The notes beneath the pieces were generated by a model. It was not told the origin of the DNA and ran no database searches. It worked only from the letters and a program-made list of their open reading frames with translations. DNA of 64,000 nucleotides. Source: Bacillus sp. ISL-37. Lineage in GTDB: Bacteria > Bacillota > Bacilli > Bacillales > Cytobacillaceae. Made by a program: the position numbers and the translations under genes. The stretch lies in the NCBI RefSeq assembly GCF_018613315.1, contig NZ_JAGGQL010000032.1:62001-126000 (forward strand), written 5' to 3'. Shown in pieces: positions 25,098 to 34,975 of the stretch (position 1 is the stretch's first letter; every line of letters begins with the position of its first letter).

Positions 25098-28000
25098 TCA
25101 CAGATAGTCAGAAAGGCATTTTAATAGGCTGGAGATATTGATTGGCTTCGTAATATATTCATTGAACCCTGCCTTTAAAGCAGCATCCACATCTGCGGGC
25201 ATTGCATTCGCACTGATTGCGATGACCGGCAGTTCCTCTACAAGTCCTTTCGCTTGCAGCTGCTCAAGGACTTCAAAACCGTTCAGATCCGGAAGCTGTA
25301 TATCCAGCAAGATGACATCTGGTTTGTCCTCTTCCAAAAGCCGGATCCCTTCCCTCCCACTCCGTGCTGTACTGAGCTGAATGTTAGGTATTTGCTTCAT
25401 GACATGTTCCATCAATTCAATATTGGATGGATTATCTTCGATATACATGATCTTCTTCTTGTCACCATTGTGTATTAGCAGTGGGGGCTCTTCAACATTT
25501 CTCCCCTGTTTGAAAGCGGATTGGCGGACAACCGGCAGACTGATCCAAAAATCACTGCCCTTCCCGACTTCACTGACGACACCGACATTGCCCCCCATCA
25601 GCATCGTCAGTTTCTTTACAAGTGATAAACCTATTCCAGCTCCCTCGGCAGTCGTGTTGCCCACCCTGAAAAATGGTTCAAAAATATCAAATAGATGATC
25701 TTCGGCGATCCCAACCCCCGTGTCCAACACATGGATTTCAAGGAATCCCTCTTTGTTAAGGCTTTTTATCGTGATGGTCCCTGCTTCACAGTTATACTTT
25801 ATCGCGTTATCCAATAGGTTCAGTATGATTTGCCTAAAACGGATTTCATCAATTTTGACATAAGCATCCTGGCAGTCAGATAAATGAGCTTCAATCGAAA
25901 TCCTCCTTTTCTGCGCTGCTGGGCTGACAAGATTGATGCACTCCTCAATCAAAGAATTAACATTGATTAATTTAAACGACACTTTCAATTTGCCGGTCTC
26001 AATTCTGGAAAGATCAAGAATTTCATTAATTAAATCAAGAAGATGCCTGCCGCCCTTTAGGATTTCATCGACATATAGACTTTGCTGTCCATTAAGCTTT
26101 TCATCAATTTCCAGCAACTGTGAAAAACCAAGGATCCCATTCAGCGGGGTACGCAATTCATGACTCATATTGGACAGGAACGTCGACTTGGCATCATTGG
26201 CTTTGATCGCTTCTTCCTTCGCAAAAATAGATTCCTGGACAATTTGCTTTCGTTCGGTATAATCTTCAAACGTCCAGAGATGCCCCCTCAATTCATTATC
26301 CATGTAAAATGGTACATACTTTCGCCTTAGTGTCCGGCCATCAGCAGTGGCGATCTCCTCTTCATGCGGACGCTGATTCTGTATGATATCAGTAATATCT
26401 TGCTGATTGCGTTCAGGATCAGACAACAAAGATAAGTGGAATGGAGTCGAAGCCTCCCCTGCTATTTCACTTAAGGTTTTCTCAATTTTAAACAGTTTCC
26501 TGAAGAACTCATTCGCAAGGACGATATTCCGGTCAATATCCTCGACCAAGACCCCGACCGGAAGACTGTTCAGAATCGTTTTCCTCAGCGCATCAGATTC
26601 AGTGAGCTTCATTTCTTGTTCTTTTTGCAGTGTGATATCCGAAAAAGTAAGCAAAACTTTAGCAAAGTCTCCCTGCTCAAACGGTTCTAGCAATTTGGTA
26701 GAAGTGTTAATCCAGGTAACCCTTCCATCCTTCTTTTTAATTCCAAGTGTCTTTTGCTTAAAAGACTTACCAGTCCTGAATGTTTGGACAACAGGATATT
26801 GTTCCATTGTCAGAATCTCCCCTGCTTCATCCATAAACACAATATCGTTATTGGCCAAAGATTGGGCATGGAACGTTTCTTTATCCATTTCAAAAATATC
26901 ATACACATTATCATTTAACACTGTCATATGGTCATTTTCATCATATAACAGAATTCCTTCAGTCATTACTCCTAGCAGATTCCGATACCATTGTTCATTT
27001 CGCTTCTGGCTGGCTTCAATTCGCTTCCGCTCGGTGATGTCGGCAGCAGATCCAATGACCTCAATTACTTGTCCATTTTTAAAAACAGGAGTTAAACTTG
27101 CAAAGTAGTCGACCCCATTGATATTGCCTTCATAATGAGCGACTTTGCCCTCCCAAGCTTCCTGGTAGATTTTCGATTTCCTTGCGGCCATTTCATAGGG
27201 GAACAAATCATATAATGATTTGCCTATCAACATCCCTGGTTCAACCCCCAGCCTTCTCAACAACTCCCCATCACCTAATGTATGGATAAAATGGCCGTTA
27301 TAATTGATGTACTTGAAGATCATCCCCTGCTGCAATCGGACCGTATCGAGCAACTCCTTCTGTACCTTCTTAATTCGCTCTCGATATTGGATCAATTCAG
27401 ATATATCTTTACCAGCGGCAAAAAAACCCTCGATTTTCTGGTCAATAATGACGGGCACAAAAGTGATCGCCATCGGGAGTTTTCTACCATCCATGGTTTT
27501 TATCTTAAGTGCATGCTCTTGGGGACCTTCTGTAGTCAAGTTTCCGATAATATTCCTTAGTTTCTCCTGCTCTATAAACAAATCATAAAGGGACATGCCG
27601 ACTATTTCATTGCTCTCATCCCTCAATTCTTCTTTCCCCTTAGGATTCACACTGGTGATTTTAAGTCCAATATCAAAAGCAATGACCGTATAAGGACTGT
27701 TTTCTATCAAGGATCTGTACTGCAACTCAGAAAATCTTAGCTTCTTTTCAAAGTTGTTTTTAGCCTTAATGGCCATGGCTAATATGACAATGAAGAAAAA
27801 TAGTGTAAACAAGCCAAGCCATAGTGCGAGTGTATCCGCTGTAATCGTGAAAGCTTCATTTGGGGTGTGGACCTCATTCGGTTTCAGACTGCTCGGCACT
27901 TGATGGATTTCCATCGCATACATGCCGGTATAATGCATACCGGAAATAGCGACAGCGAGGAAAAGAGTTCCGAGAAGGAGCGATTGCTTGGATTGTAATT

Positions 28001-28499
28001 TAATTGAATTTGCAATAGTGAAGAGGAATGCTCCATAGGAAAAGATAATCGCGATCAGGATGGATGCTAGTACATACCCCAACTGATAGTCGACAACATG
28101 TTCCATTCTCATAGCTCCCATGGAAGCATAATGTGTGATTGCGATCCCTAATGCCAGACTGGTTGAGCTATAAAAAAGAAGCCATTTTTTCCCTTCAGAG
28201 CGAAGGACGAGGGCAAAGGACAAGAGACTCATGAAAATAGCAATCAATAAAGACAGCATAATAATCCATATGTTGTAGCTAACAGGGGTGTATGGGTAGA
28301 AACTGAGCATTGCGATAAAATGCATGGTCCATATACCTGCACCTGATATGATTGCTCCTTTTACTAGTGTGGAAGAGCCAAAACCGCTTTTATTACGATA
28401 GGCTTTTATAAGCTGGGTCAATCCCAAGTAAGAGGATATCACTGAAACAATGATCGAGAGCACGACGATTTCTGGCTGATAGGCTGGGGTTACCGTCAT
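25098..28499 (-). CDS. MHYT-PAS4 hybrid histidine kinase
   Basis: 1133 residues. An MHYT membrane sensor (residues about 1-225; MHFIAM, THYASM and MHYTGM motifs, seven segments, proposed to bind copper or gas ligands) is followed by about four PAS domains (about 255-740), HisKA with FLSNMSHELRTPLNGILGFSQLL near 775, HATPase_c with LLDNAIKYN and DTGVGIAEDH and GAGIGLSLVKKL (about 880-990), and a C-terminal receiver with VILLDIQLPDLNG (phospho-Asp) and ITKPI. ATG 28499 is chosen over the frame start at 28517 because TTAGGAGAA lies 8 bases upstream. Phosphate may pass to the LytTR or Spo0A-type regulators, which is inference. Confidence 0.93.
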   Translation of the reverse strand: MTVTPAYQPEIVVLSIIVSVISSYLGLTQLIKAYRNKSGFGSSTLVKGAIISGAGIWTMHFIAMLSFYPYTPVSYNIWIIMLSLLIAIFMSLLSFALVLRSEGKKWLLFYSSTSLALGIAITHYASMGAMRMEHVVDYQLGYVLASILIAIIFSYGAFLFTIANSIKLQSKQSLLLGTLFLAVAISGMHYTGMYAMEIHQVPSSLKPNEVHTPNEAFTITADTLALWLGLFTLFFFIVILAMAIKAKNNFEKKLRFSELQYRSLIENSPYTVIAFDIGLKITSVNPKGKEELRDESNEIVGMSLYDLFIEQEKLRNIIGNLTTEGPQEHALKIKTMDGRKLPMAITFVPVIIDQKIEGFFAAGKDISELIQYRERIKKVQKELLDTVRLQQGMIFKYINYNGHFIHTLGDGELLRRLGVEPGMLIGKSLYDLFPYEMAARKSKIYQEAWEGKVAHYEGNINGVDYFASLTPVFKNGQVIEVIGSAADITERKRIEASQKRNEQWYRNLLGVMTEGILLYDENDHMTVLNDNVYDIFEMDKETFHAQSLANNDIVFMDEAGEILTMEQYPVVQTFRTGKSFKQKTLGIKKKDGRVTWINTSTKLLEPFEQGDFAKVLLTFSDITLQKEQEMKLTESDALRKTILNSLPVGVLVEDIDRNIVLANEFFRKLFKIEKTLSEIAGEASTPFHLSLLSDPERNQQDITDIIQNQRPHEEEIATADGRTLRRKYVPFYMDNELRGHLWTFEDYTERKQIVQESIFAKEEAIKANDAKSTFLSNMSHELRTPLNGILGFSQLLEIDEKLNGQQSLYVDEILKGGRHLLDLINEILDLSRIETGKLKVSFKLINVNSLIEECINLVSPAAQKRRISIEAHLSDCQDAYVKIDEIRFRQIILNLLDNAIKYNCEAGTITIKSLNKEGFLEIHVLDTGVGIAEDHLFDIFEPFFRVGNTTAEGAGIGLSLVKKLTMLMGGNVGVVSEVGKGSDFWISLPVVRQSAFKQGRNVEEPPLLIHNGDKKKIMYIEDNPSNIELMEHVMKQIPNIQLSTARSGREGIRLLEEDKPDVILLDIQLPDLNGFEVLEQLQAKGLVEELPVIAISANAMPADVDAALKAGFNEYITKPINISSLLKCLSDYL

Positions 28500-28703
28500 A
28501 AAAAGTTCTCCTAACACAGTCTTTCGATATTCGCATTTTTGACGGCATCATTTACGCATGTGACACCGATAATATGACATATCAGGCAACGAATCCGTCA
28601 TTTGAATGTTTGCGACTTAACGAAAGGAATATTTTTGATATTATGTAACTTAATAGATAGACCCTGGGGCATACCACTTACAACTAAAAGGAGTGACTCA
28701 GCA

Positions 28704-28883
28704 ATGAGCCATTTGACGACGCTGATTGAATTGAATCGGAAAAAGATGATAGAGCTTTCTAAGCTGCATGGGATGAGTTCCAGTGAAGTAATAAAATGCA
28801 GCCAGGAGTTGGATGTTTTGATCCATGTGCTGATGGATGAAAAGCATACAGCTGTTGAGTGTACTGACTTACAAAAACGATGA
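28704..28883 (+). CDS. Spo0E-family aspartyl-phosphate phosphatase
   Basis: 59-residue protein with the Spo0E/YisI/YnzD pattern: IELNRKKMIELSKLHGMSSSEVIKCSQELDVLI, two helices with the conserved SQELD signature. Members remove phosphate from Spo0A and so delay sporulation. AAAGGAGTGA lies 9 bases before ATG 28704; upstream in-frame ATG 28602 has no such site. It is the only gene on the plus strand in this part and is transcribed away from the hybrid kinase at 25098. A Spo0A paralogue is encoded 7.5 kb away. Confidence 0.88.
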   Translation: MSHLTTLIELNRKKMIELSKLHGMSSSEVIKCSQELDVLIHVLMDEKHTAVECTDLQKR

Positions 28884-28895
28884 ATGTAAAACGAT

Positions 28896-28952
28896 GCTCT
28901 CCTTAGGGGCATCTGGATTCTTCCAGGTATCCCACTAGGAGAGCCTATTTTA
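28896..28952 (+). terminator. hairpin behind the spo0E-type gene
   Basis: Outer stem GCTCTCCT (28896-28903) / AGGAGAGC (28937-28944), inner pairs ATCTGG/CCAGGT, then CTATTTTAAC. It also lies behind the convergent LytTR gene and may serve both. Confidence 0.7.
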
Positions 28953-28986
28953 ACTCTTTTAAGTGATGATTCTTAAACGACTCCTG

Positions 28987-29727
28987 CTAAAGTGAAGCGA
29001 TTTTTTCTCTCACATCATTAATTTTCAATTTTGAAATGCTGGCTTGCTGATCATATTGTTGAAAATAAGCGATATACGTTTCATGGTGCGGTGTGATATG
29101 TGTAACTTTTTTCAAGTTAATGATAAAAGAGCGATGTGCAGAATAAAAGATATCATCCGTCAACTTTTCATATAGTTTGCCTATGTTTTCATAGGTTTCA
29201 TATATTTCATCCGCTGTATGGATAAAACACTTTTTTCCTGATTTCTCAATGAAATATATATCCTCTAATGGGATATATCTTGTGCATTGGGGATCTTTTA
29301 TTACAAGATTCTTGATTGCCCTTTCCTTAACAACGTTTTCGATGCTCCCCTGTTCATAACGAATTACATTCTCTGCCTTTTCCAGCGCTTTGAGCAGCCG
29401 GCCCTTTTCAATCGGCTTGACAATATAATCAATGGCTGCCATCTGGAAGGCGGTAATCGCATGATTATCATATCCAGTGATAAAGATGAATTTCAGGTTA
29501 GGCTGGAAAGATAAGCAGTCCTTTACGGCATGAATCCCGTCCTTTTTTGGCATATTGATATCTGACAGTACAAGATCGGGTTTTTGAAGCATCACGGCTT
29601 CAATCATCTCTTCCCCATTTGAACATTCACCAACAATTTCAAAAGAACTCATTCCACTGATAAAAAAACGCAAGATCTCAATGGAGTCTTCATGATCATC
29701 TACCAACAAGACACGGATGGGCTCCAT
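28987..29727 (-). CDS. LytTR-family response regulator (second copy)
   Basis: 246 residues, similar in layout to the regulator at 19594. Receiver 1-125: VDDHED pocket, phospho-acceptor Asp56 in LVLSDINMP, ITGYDNH and VKPIEKG. LytTR domain about 145-243: LEDIYFIEKSGKKCFIHT, FYSAHRSFIINLKKV and SISKLKINDVREKI. It follows the hybrid kinase at 29742 after 14 bases on the same strand, so the two form an operon and probably a phosphotransfer pair. Confidence 0.93.
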   Translation of the reverse strand: MEPIRVLLVDDHEDSIEILRFFISGMSSFEIVGECSNGEEMIEAVMLQKPDLVLSDINMPKKDGIHAVKDCLSFQPNLKFIFITGYDNHAITAFQMAAIDYIVKPIEKGRLLKALEKAENVIRYEQGSIENVVKERAIKNLVIKDPQCTRYIPLEDIYFIEKSGKKCFIHTADEIYETYENIGKLYEKLTDDIFYSAHRSFIINLKKVTHITPHHETYIAYFQQYDQQASISKLKINDVREKIASL

Positions 29728-29741
29728 TCTTTACCCTCTTT

Positions 29742-31748
29742 CTATAGGTACTTTCTGATTGTCATCAACAATTCGGTAAGATCCAGTGGCTTTGTTAAAA
29801 ATTCACAAACTCCCAGTTCTGCTGCACGGGCTTTTGTCTGCTGACTTGTATCCGCACTGATAGCGATAATCGGGATATCACGGGTAGCAGGATCGTTTTT
29901 CAGCTTTCGAAGCACTTCAAATCCATGAATATCAGCAAGATGGATATCCAGTAAAATAAGATTGGGAGGAACAGTTTCAGTTACTTGACTCATTCCTTCC
30001 TTTCCTGTCAGGACAGAGATGAACTGCACGCGAGAATGGTTTTCAAAAATGGTCTCAAGCAATGAAAGATCGTTATAATTGTCATCGATATATAAAATCT
30101 TCCCGTCCAGCCCATCCAGGACCAATTCTTTGTTATCCTTCCTTTCATACGTATGATCATATGAAACTTTTCCACCGTCGATTGGAAGAGTGAACCAGAA
30201 GCTGCTCCCGAATCCAAGAGCACTTTTAACGCCAACCGTTCCACCCATCTGCTCGACAAGCTGCTTAACAAGTGTCAGACCAATCCCAGTTCCTTCAATA
30301 TTATTTTCAAGATGGAAGATTCGATAAAAAGGTTCAAAAATCTTGTCCTGCTCTTTTTTCGGGATACCCACCCCATTGTCCGTGACGGAGAACCTCAACT
30401 TTTGTCCTTCAACCTGACAGGCAATTAGAACCTGCCCACCCGCAGGCGTATATTTAAATGCATTTTCCAACAGGTTTAATAGGATCTGATTTACTTTGGT
30501 TCGATTCGCAAGTACGTGGATATGCGAGCAGGAATGAGTCTTGTCATAAATCCGGATATCCTTTTCCTTTCCCTGCGGCTGAAGGATTTTCAAAGAATCA
30601 TTGACAATGCTTTCCACGGATAAAGATTCTTTTTTCACTTCCGGGTCGTGCACACCAGACTTGACCAATTCAAGCAGATCATTGATCAGGTTAAGAAGAT
30701 GCCGGCTGGATTTCAGAATTTTGGACAATTTTTGGTTTTGCCTGATAGTCGGAGGCTCGCTTGGATCATCCTGAAGGATTTGAGCAAAGCCCAGGATGGA
30801 ATTCAACGGTGTCCTTAACTCATGACTCATCATCGAAAGGAAATTGCTCTTTACCGCATTTGCAGCTTCTGCTTCCTCCTTTTTCTTCGTTAATTCCATG
30901 ATAAGGAGTGTGTGTTCGAACATGATAGCTAACTGGCTGCATATCGTGTCCAATAGCTCCAGTTCTTCTTCCCTAAAGCTTGTTCGATTCCGAGATCCAA
31001 ATGAAAGAGTACCAAGAAGCTTCCCGCCTGAGAGAAGCGGATAACTTGCATAAGTCTTTATCCCAAGCTCTTTCACGATTCTTACTCTCGGATCAGTGGA
31101 TTCTTCTATATTTTCTACAACAATTCTTATTTGATCGCGCGCTACAGTGCCGCAGACAGCCATGCCTAAATCCAGATAGCGGATATCCTCTGCGTCCTGT
31201 TCATCAATTCCATGAAAGTACATTAATTCCAATCGCTTCGTAGTTTCATTAAACATATAGTTGATATACACATCGAGATCCAAATAACTGTTAAGCTCTT
31301 GGAACAAGGATTCCAACAGCTCTCCCGGCTCCTGTTTGACCAGGATGTGATTGGCCGCCTCACTTAAGATCCGCAGTTTATTATTTTGTTGATCAATCGT
31401 TTCCTCAACCTGTTTCTTGGCGGTGATATCTCTAAGGAGGATTGTTGCGCCTTTTTCAGATGGATACAAATGCACATCAAACCAAAGCCGCTCTTTTCGA
31501 TCCAAATAAAGATCAAAATAAACCGCTTCGTTCTGTTGTCTCGCCTTCAATAGCTTCTCCCCAATAATCTGCGCGGGACCTTTATCAAGCAACTGTAAAA
31601 AATAACTTCCATAACTGTTCAATGAGAACAGCTCTTTTGCTTCCTCATTGGCATAAACTAATTTCAATTCTCGATCGACCACAATCAAACTATCGGATAT
31701 ACATTCTATTAAAAAAGATTCAATTTGAGTCAAATCTAATGAATTCAT
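29742..31748 (-). CDS. PAS-GAF hybrid histidine kinase
   Basis: 668 residues, no membrane segment, thus cytoplasmic. PAS (about 5-115), GAF (about 135-285, ELNSYLDLDVYINYMF to SQLAIMFEHTLL), HisKA FLSMMSHELRTPLNSILGFAQIL near 310, HATPase_c with LLENAFKY, VTDNGVGIPKKEQ and GTGIGLTLVKQL (about 410-520), and a receiver with LILLDIHLADIHG and LTKPLD. ATG 31748 is chosen as AGGTGA precedes it by 5-6 bases. It is cotranscribed with the LytTR gene 28987. The attached receiver suggests a phosphorelay through a separate transfer protein or direct control of the kinase. Confidence 0.93.
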   Translation of the reverse strand: MNSLDLTQIESFLIECISDSLIVVDRELKLVYANEEAKELFSLNSYGSYFLQLLDKGPAQIIGEKLLKARQQNEAVYFDLYLDRKERLWFDVHLYPSEKGATILLRDITAKKQVEETIDQQNNKLRILSEAANHILVKQEPGELLESLFQELNSYLDLDVYINYMFNETTKRLELMYFHGIDEQDAEDIRYLDLGMAVCGTVARDQIRIVVENIEESTDPRVRIVKELGIKTYASYPLLSGGKLLGTLSFGSRNRTSFREEELELLDTICSQLAIMFEHTLLIMELTKKKEEAEAANAVKSNFLSMMSHELRTPLNSILGFAQILQDDPSEPPTIRQNQKLSKILKSSRHLLNLINDLLELVKSGVHDPEVKKESLSVESIVNDSLKILQPQGKEKDIRIYDKTHSCSHIHVLANRTKVNQILLNLLENAFKYTPAGGQVLIACQVEGQKLRFSVTDNGVGIPKKEQDKIFEPFYRIFHLENNIEGTGIGLTLVKQLVEQMGGTVGVKSALGFGSSFWFTLPIDGGKVSYDHTYERKDNKELVLDGLDGKILYIDDNYNDLSLLETIFENHSRVQFISVLTGKEGMSQVTETVPPNLILLDIHLADIHGFEVLRKLKNDPATRDIPIIAISADTSQQTKARAAELGVCEFLTKPLDLTELLMTIRKYL

Positions 31749-32236
31749 TTCTATCACCTATATTAAGAGGATTAACAACACACTAATAGTGGAAACTATT
31801 CACCTTATTATCCTACAATAAATCCACTTTTTTTTTAACCCTTCGCGGATGTAAGTTAATGGAAAATCATGACCTTTTCACTACATCCTAAGTGCATTAA
31901 TCTGTATAAAAACATTACAATATTTAACTGCCAGACGACACACATATATCCCGAAATGTGATTATTATCACCTAAAATGTCGTAAACCTATTCCGAAATG
32001 AACGTTTTACTTCTCCTCGTTGTTTCTTTAACCAAACTCTGCCACAAATCCCCATCCTCTTTCTGCTTCAAATCAATTCAGGAAGGAAGACCTACTTGGA
32101 ATTCTTTTAAACGACACATTCACTCTAGCGAATAGGACACTTCATTCCTTTATAAGGACATTTGAAGATAGACTCATTGTCGGAACACCAAAAGAGAATT
32201 AAGATAGGTTTACCACAACATTAGGAGGGATGGACA
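31749..32236. other. divergent intergenic region between PAS-GAF kinase and GGDEF-EAL genes
   Basis: 488 bases without a credible gene. It holds the promoters for both neighbours, including a SigD-type match at 31973-31999, and AATAGGACACTTC at 32131-32143, which recurs with one change 76 bases before the Spo0A paralogue. The 5' leader of the GGDEF-EAL gene would be about 230 bases long if the SigD-type promoter is used. Confidence 0.5.
31973..31999 (+). promoter_or_regulatory. possible SigD (motility) promoter
   Basis: TAAA (31973-31976), exactly 15 bases, TCCGAAAT (31992-31999), against the SigD consensus TAAA-N15-GCCGATAT (six of eight -10 bases match). It points to the PAS-GGDEF-EAL gene. 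Control of cyclic-di-GMP enzymes with motility genes is common, but this is inference. Confidence 0.45.
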
Positions 32237-34801
32237 ATGGCTATGCCAGTAAGTGAATATGTTTTAGCCGCATTTTCCGTTTTCATTACCATCATCGCGG
32301 TCCTTCCATTTTTGTTTTACTTATATAGGAAAAAACAGTTTGGATACGCCAAGTTGAAAAGCCAAAAATATAAATCTTTATTTAAAAACCACCCGGATGG
32401 CATCTTCATCCTCGATGATAAGAGACAGATCATCAATTTGAATCCCGCTGCCACTGTATTGACAGGCTATGAAAAAAATGAAATCAAAGGCAGACCGTTT
32501 TCATCTTTAGTGAGTCATGATGGAAATTCAGTTCCTTTTCACACGATCCTTCCGGAACGAGAGTCAACAGGAGCCATCTGGTGCAGTACGAAGAATGGCA
32601 GGAATATCTTTGTCAGCATTAAATCTGTACCCCTCATCCTGGATTCCAAAACGATTGGCGAATATCTGATTGTCCATGACCTGACAAAAGAGAAATGGAC
32701 AGAGGATTCACTAACAGAGACAAACGGGCGATTGGATTCCTTTCTTGCAAACACGAAGGATGCCATTAACATCACAGATTTAAATGGAATTGTCCTATAT
32801 ATGAATGCATCATTTGAAAAGATGTATGGCTGGAAGGCCGAAGAGCTGCTGGGTAAACCACTCCCAATCATCCCTGACGAAATGAAAAAGGAAGAAGATC
32901 GACAGCGGCAGGAATTAACTAAGGGAAAAAGTATCAATATCATTGAAACTCAATTTATCCGCAAAGACGGTTCATTTCTTGATGTCAGTGTCACTTTGAC
33001 TCCTTTGCGCGATGCAAACCAAAAGGTAACAGCGTTTGCCGCAATCACAAGAGATGAGACATTGAGGAAGAAAGCCGAAATGGAGGTAAGAGAACAAGAG
33101 GCGAAGTATAGGCTGATTGCAGAGAATTCCGACGACCTGATTAGGATGATAGACGCTCAAGGAATTGTAAAATATGCTTCACCTTCACATGAAGTCCTGC
33201 TCGGATATAAACCAGATGAGCTGGAGGGAAGTCGTTTCGACCTCTATATCCACCCGGAAGACCAGGAGAAAATCAGAGAACACTTTTTCAAAAATAATGA
33301 TGACCCCCAACCAGTAGTGATGGAATACAGGAAAAGGAACAAAAAAGGGGAGTATATCTGGGTCGAGGCGAATACTGCACCCGTATTGGATGATGCGGGG
33401 AAATTAAGCCATTATATCGTTGTATCGCGGGATGTCTCCGAGAAAAAAGAACATAAGGAAAAGCTTGAGTTCTACGCCTATTATGATTCGTTGACATGCG
33501 TGCCGAATCGAAGGTACTTTCAGCAACTGCTTGAAGAAACGCTGCGGGATGCTGGCAGAACAGATTCGCAAGTGGCCCTTCTCTTTTTGGATTTCGACCG
33601 GTTCAAATGGGTCAACGATACAATGGGACACGATATCGGAGATGAACTGCTGAAGCTATTCGTACAGCGAATCCAGGCAGTGATACGTCCTTCTGATGTG
33701 ATTGGCAGACTTGGTGGCGATGAATTCATGGTCGTATTGCCCCGAATTTCCTCAAGAGAAGAAATTACCATGGTAGCCGAAAGGCTGATACGCGCTCTTC
33801 AGGAACCGTGGAAAATACAGGATCATGAATTTGTAACGACCTCTTCAATTGGCATTAGTGTTTATCCGATAATGGCGGATCGATGCGAAAAGCTGATTTC
33901 CCAGGCAGACCAGGCATTATATAAGGCAAAGGAATCCGGCCGCAATATGTATCAATTTTTCACGGCAGATATCGAGGAGAATTATTTTCGGATGATGAGA
34001 CTTGAGGAAGGGTTGAAATCAGCGACTATTAATAAAGAATTCCAAATCGTCTACCAGCCCCAAATTAACGTTTTTACTGGTGAAACTCATTGCCTCGAGG
34101 TCTTATTGCGCTATCACCACCCTCATCTGGGATTGATTTCTCCGGCAGAGTTCATTCCAATTGCCGAGCGCTTAGGCATCATCGATGAAATTACGACGTG
34201 GATTATTTCAGAAGCAGGAAGACAATTTTACCAGTGGGTGATTGAAGGATACAATCCAGTTAAACTTTCTATCAATCTCTCTCCCGTTTCCATCAAGAGC
34301 AAAGATTTCACTACTCTATACAGCAAGGCAATAAAAGAAGCAGGAATCTCTCCTGAGTATTTAGAACTCGAAATTACCGAACAGGCCTTTTTGAATGATT
34401 TGGACGAAGTCGCAATCAAACTGCAAGAATTGAAAAAAACAGGAATTTCCATTGCCTTGGATGATTTCGGTTCTGGATATTCATCATTAAGCTACTTCAG
34501 GCAGTTGCCGATTGATAAAATAAAGATTGACCGTGTTTTCATTCAAGATATCAACGGCACTAATGGAAGGAAAGACAAGGCTATCATTCGGTCGATTATG
34601 GCGCTAGTGGAGGAGCTAGGAATTGAATGTGTTTGTGAAGGAGTCGAAAGAGCAGACCAGGTGATGTTCCTTAAACAGAACCACTGCCAGCTGGCACAGG
34701 GTTACTATTATTATAAACCGATGACGGCAAATAAAATAAAGAAAAGCGGCTGTATTAGCAGCTTCTCTCCCTTTGTTTATGATTTGATAGAAAACAGATG
34801 A
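32237..34801 (+). CDS. PAS3-GGDEF-EAL cyclic-di-GMP enzyme
   Basis: 854 residues: one N-terminal membrane segment (about 8-30), three PAS domains (about 45-155, 165-285, 290-410), GGDEF (about 420-585) and EAL (about 600-845). The cyclase active site RLGGDEF is intact, and RPSD five residues before it is the inhibitory I-site, so feedback-inhibited synthesis is expected. In the EAL part the motif reads EVLLR, but catalytic positions are kept (INLSP, LEITE, LDDFGSGYSSL, KIKIDR, CEGVE, QGYYY). Both directions of turnover are therefore possible. AGGAGG lies 8 bases before ATG 32237. Monocistronic. Confidence 0.95.
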   Translation: MAMPVSEYVLAAFSVFITIIAVLPFLFYLYRKKQFGYAKLKSQKYKSLFKNHPDGIFILDDKRQIINLNPAATVLTGYEKNEIKGRPFSSLVSHDGNSVPFHTILPERESTGAIWCSTKNGRNIFVSIKSVPLILDSKTIGEYLIVHDLTKEKWTEDSLTETNGRLDSFLANTKDAINITDLNGIVLYMNASFEKMYGWKAEELLGKPLPIIPDEMKKEEDRQRQELTKGKSINIIETQFIRKDGSFLDVSVTLTPLRDANQKVTAFAAITRDETLRKKAEMEVREQEAKYRLIAENSDDLIRMIDAQGIVKYASPSHEVLLGYKPDELEGSRFDLYIHPEDQEKIREHFFKNNDDPQPVVMEYRKRNKKGEYIWVEANTAPVLDDAGKLSHYIVVSRDVSEKKEHKEKLEFYAYYDSLTCVPNRRYFQQLLEETLRDAGRTDSQVALLFLDFDRFKWVNDTMGHDIGDELLKLFVQRIQAVIRPSDVIGRLGGDEFMVVLPRISSREEITMVAERLIRALQEPWKIQDHEFVTTSSIGISVYPIMADRCEKLISQADQALYKAKESGRNMYQFFTADIEENYFRMMRLEEGLKSATINKEFQIVYQPQINVFTGETHCLEVLLRYHHPHLGLISPAEFIPIAERLGIIDEITTWIISEAGRQFYQWVIEGYNPVKLSINLSPVSIKSKDFTTLYSKAIKEAGISPEYLELEITEQAFLNDLDEVAIKLQELKKTGISIALDDFGSGYSSLSYFRQLPIDKIKIDRVFIQDINGTNGRKDKAIIRSIMALVEELGIECVCEGVERADQVMFLKQNHCQLAQGYYYYKPMTANKIKKSGCISSFSPFVYDLIENR

Positions 34802-34924
34802 AACAGCGAGCGAAATACCTATAAAGTCGTTTGGTGAAGGACTACTTCATGATCACTGATGCTGGGATTAAAAAAGAAATCCCCAAAGATATTGAAATTA
34901 TTAGCAATGGCGATACGGGAAGCT

Positions 34925-34961
34925 AAAGAAGGATGGGAGCCTCGAACTCCCATCCTTCTTT
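34925..34961. terminator. bidirectional terminator
   Basis: Perfect 15-base stem AAAGAAGGATGGGAG (34925-34939) / CTCCCATCCTTCTTT (34947-34961), 7-base loop, between the convergent GGDEF-EAL and PAS-PP2C genes. Confidence 0.9.
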
Positions 34962-34975
34962 GATTTAATACGAAT

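Noticed and set aside
28598-28912. 104-codon frame on the strand opposite the spo0E-type gene
   Set aside because: Antisense to a small gene with a clear Spo0E pattern and ribosome binding site.
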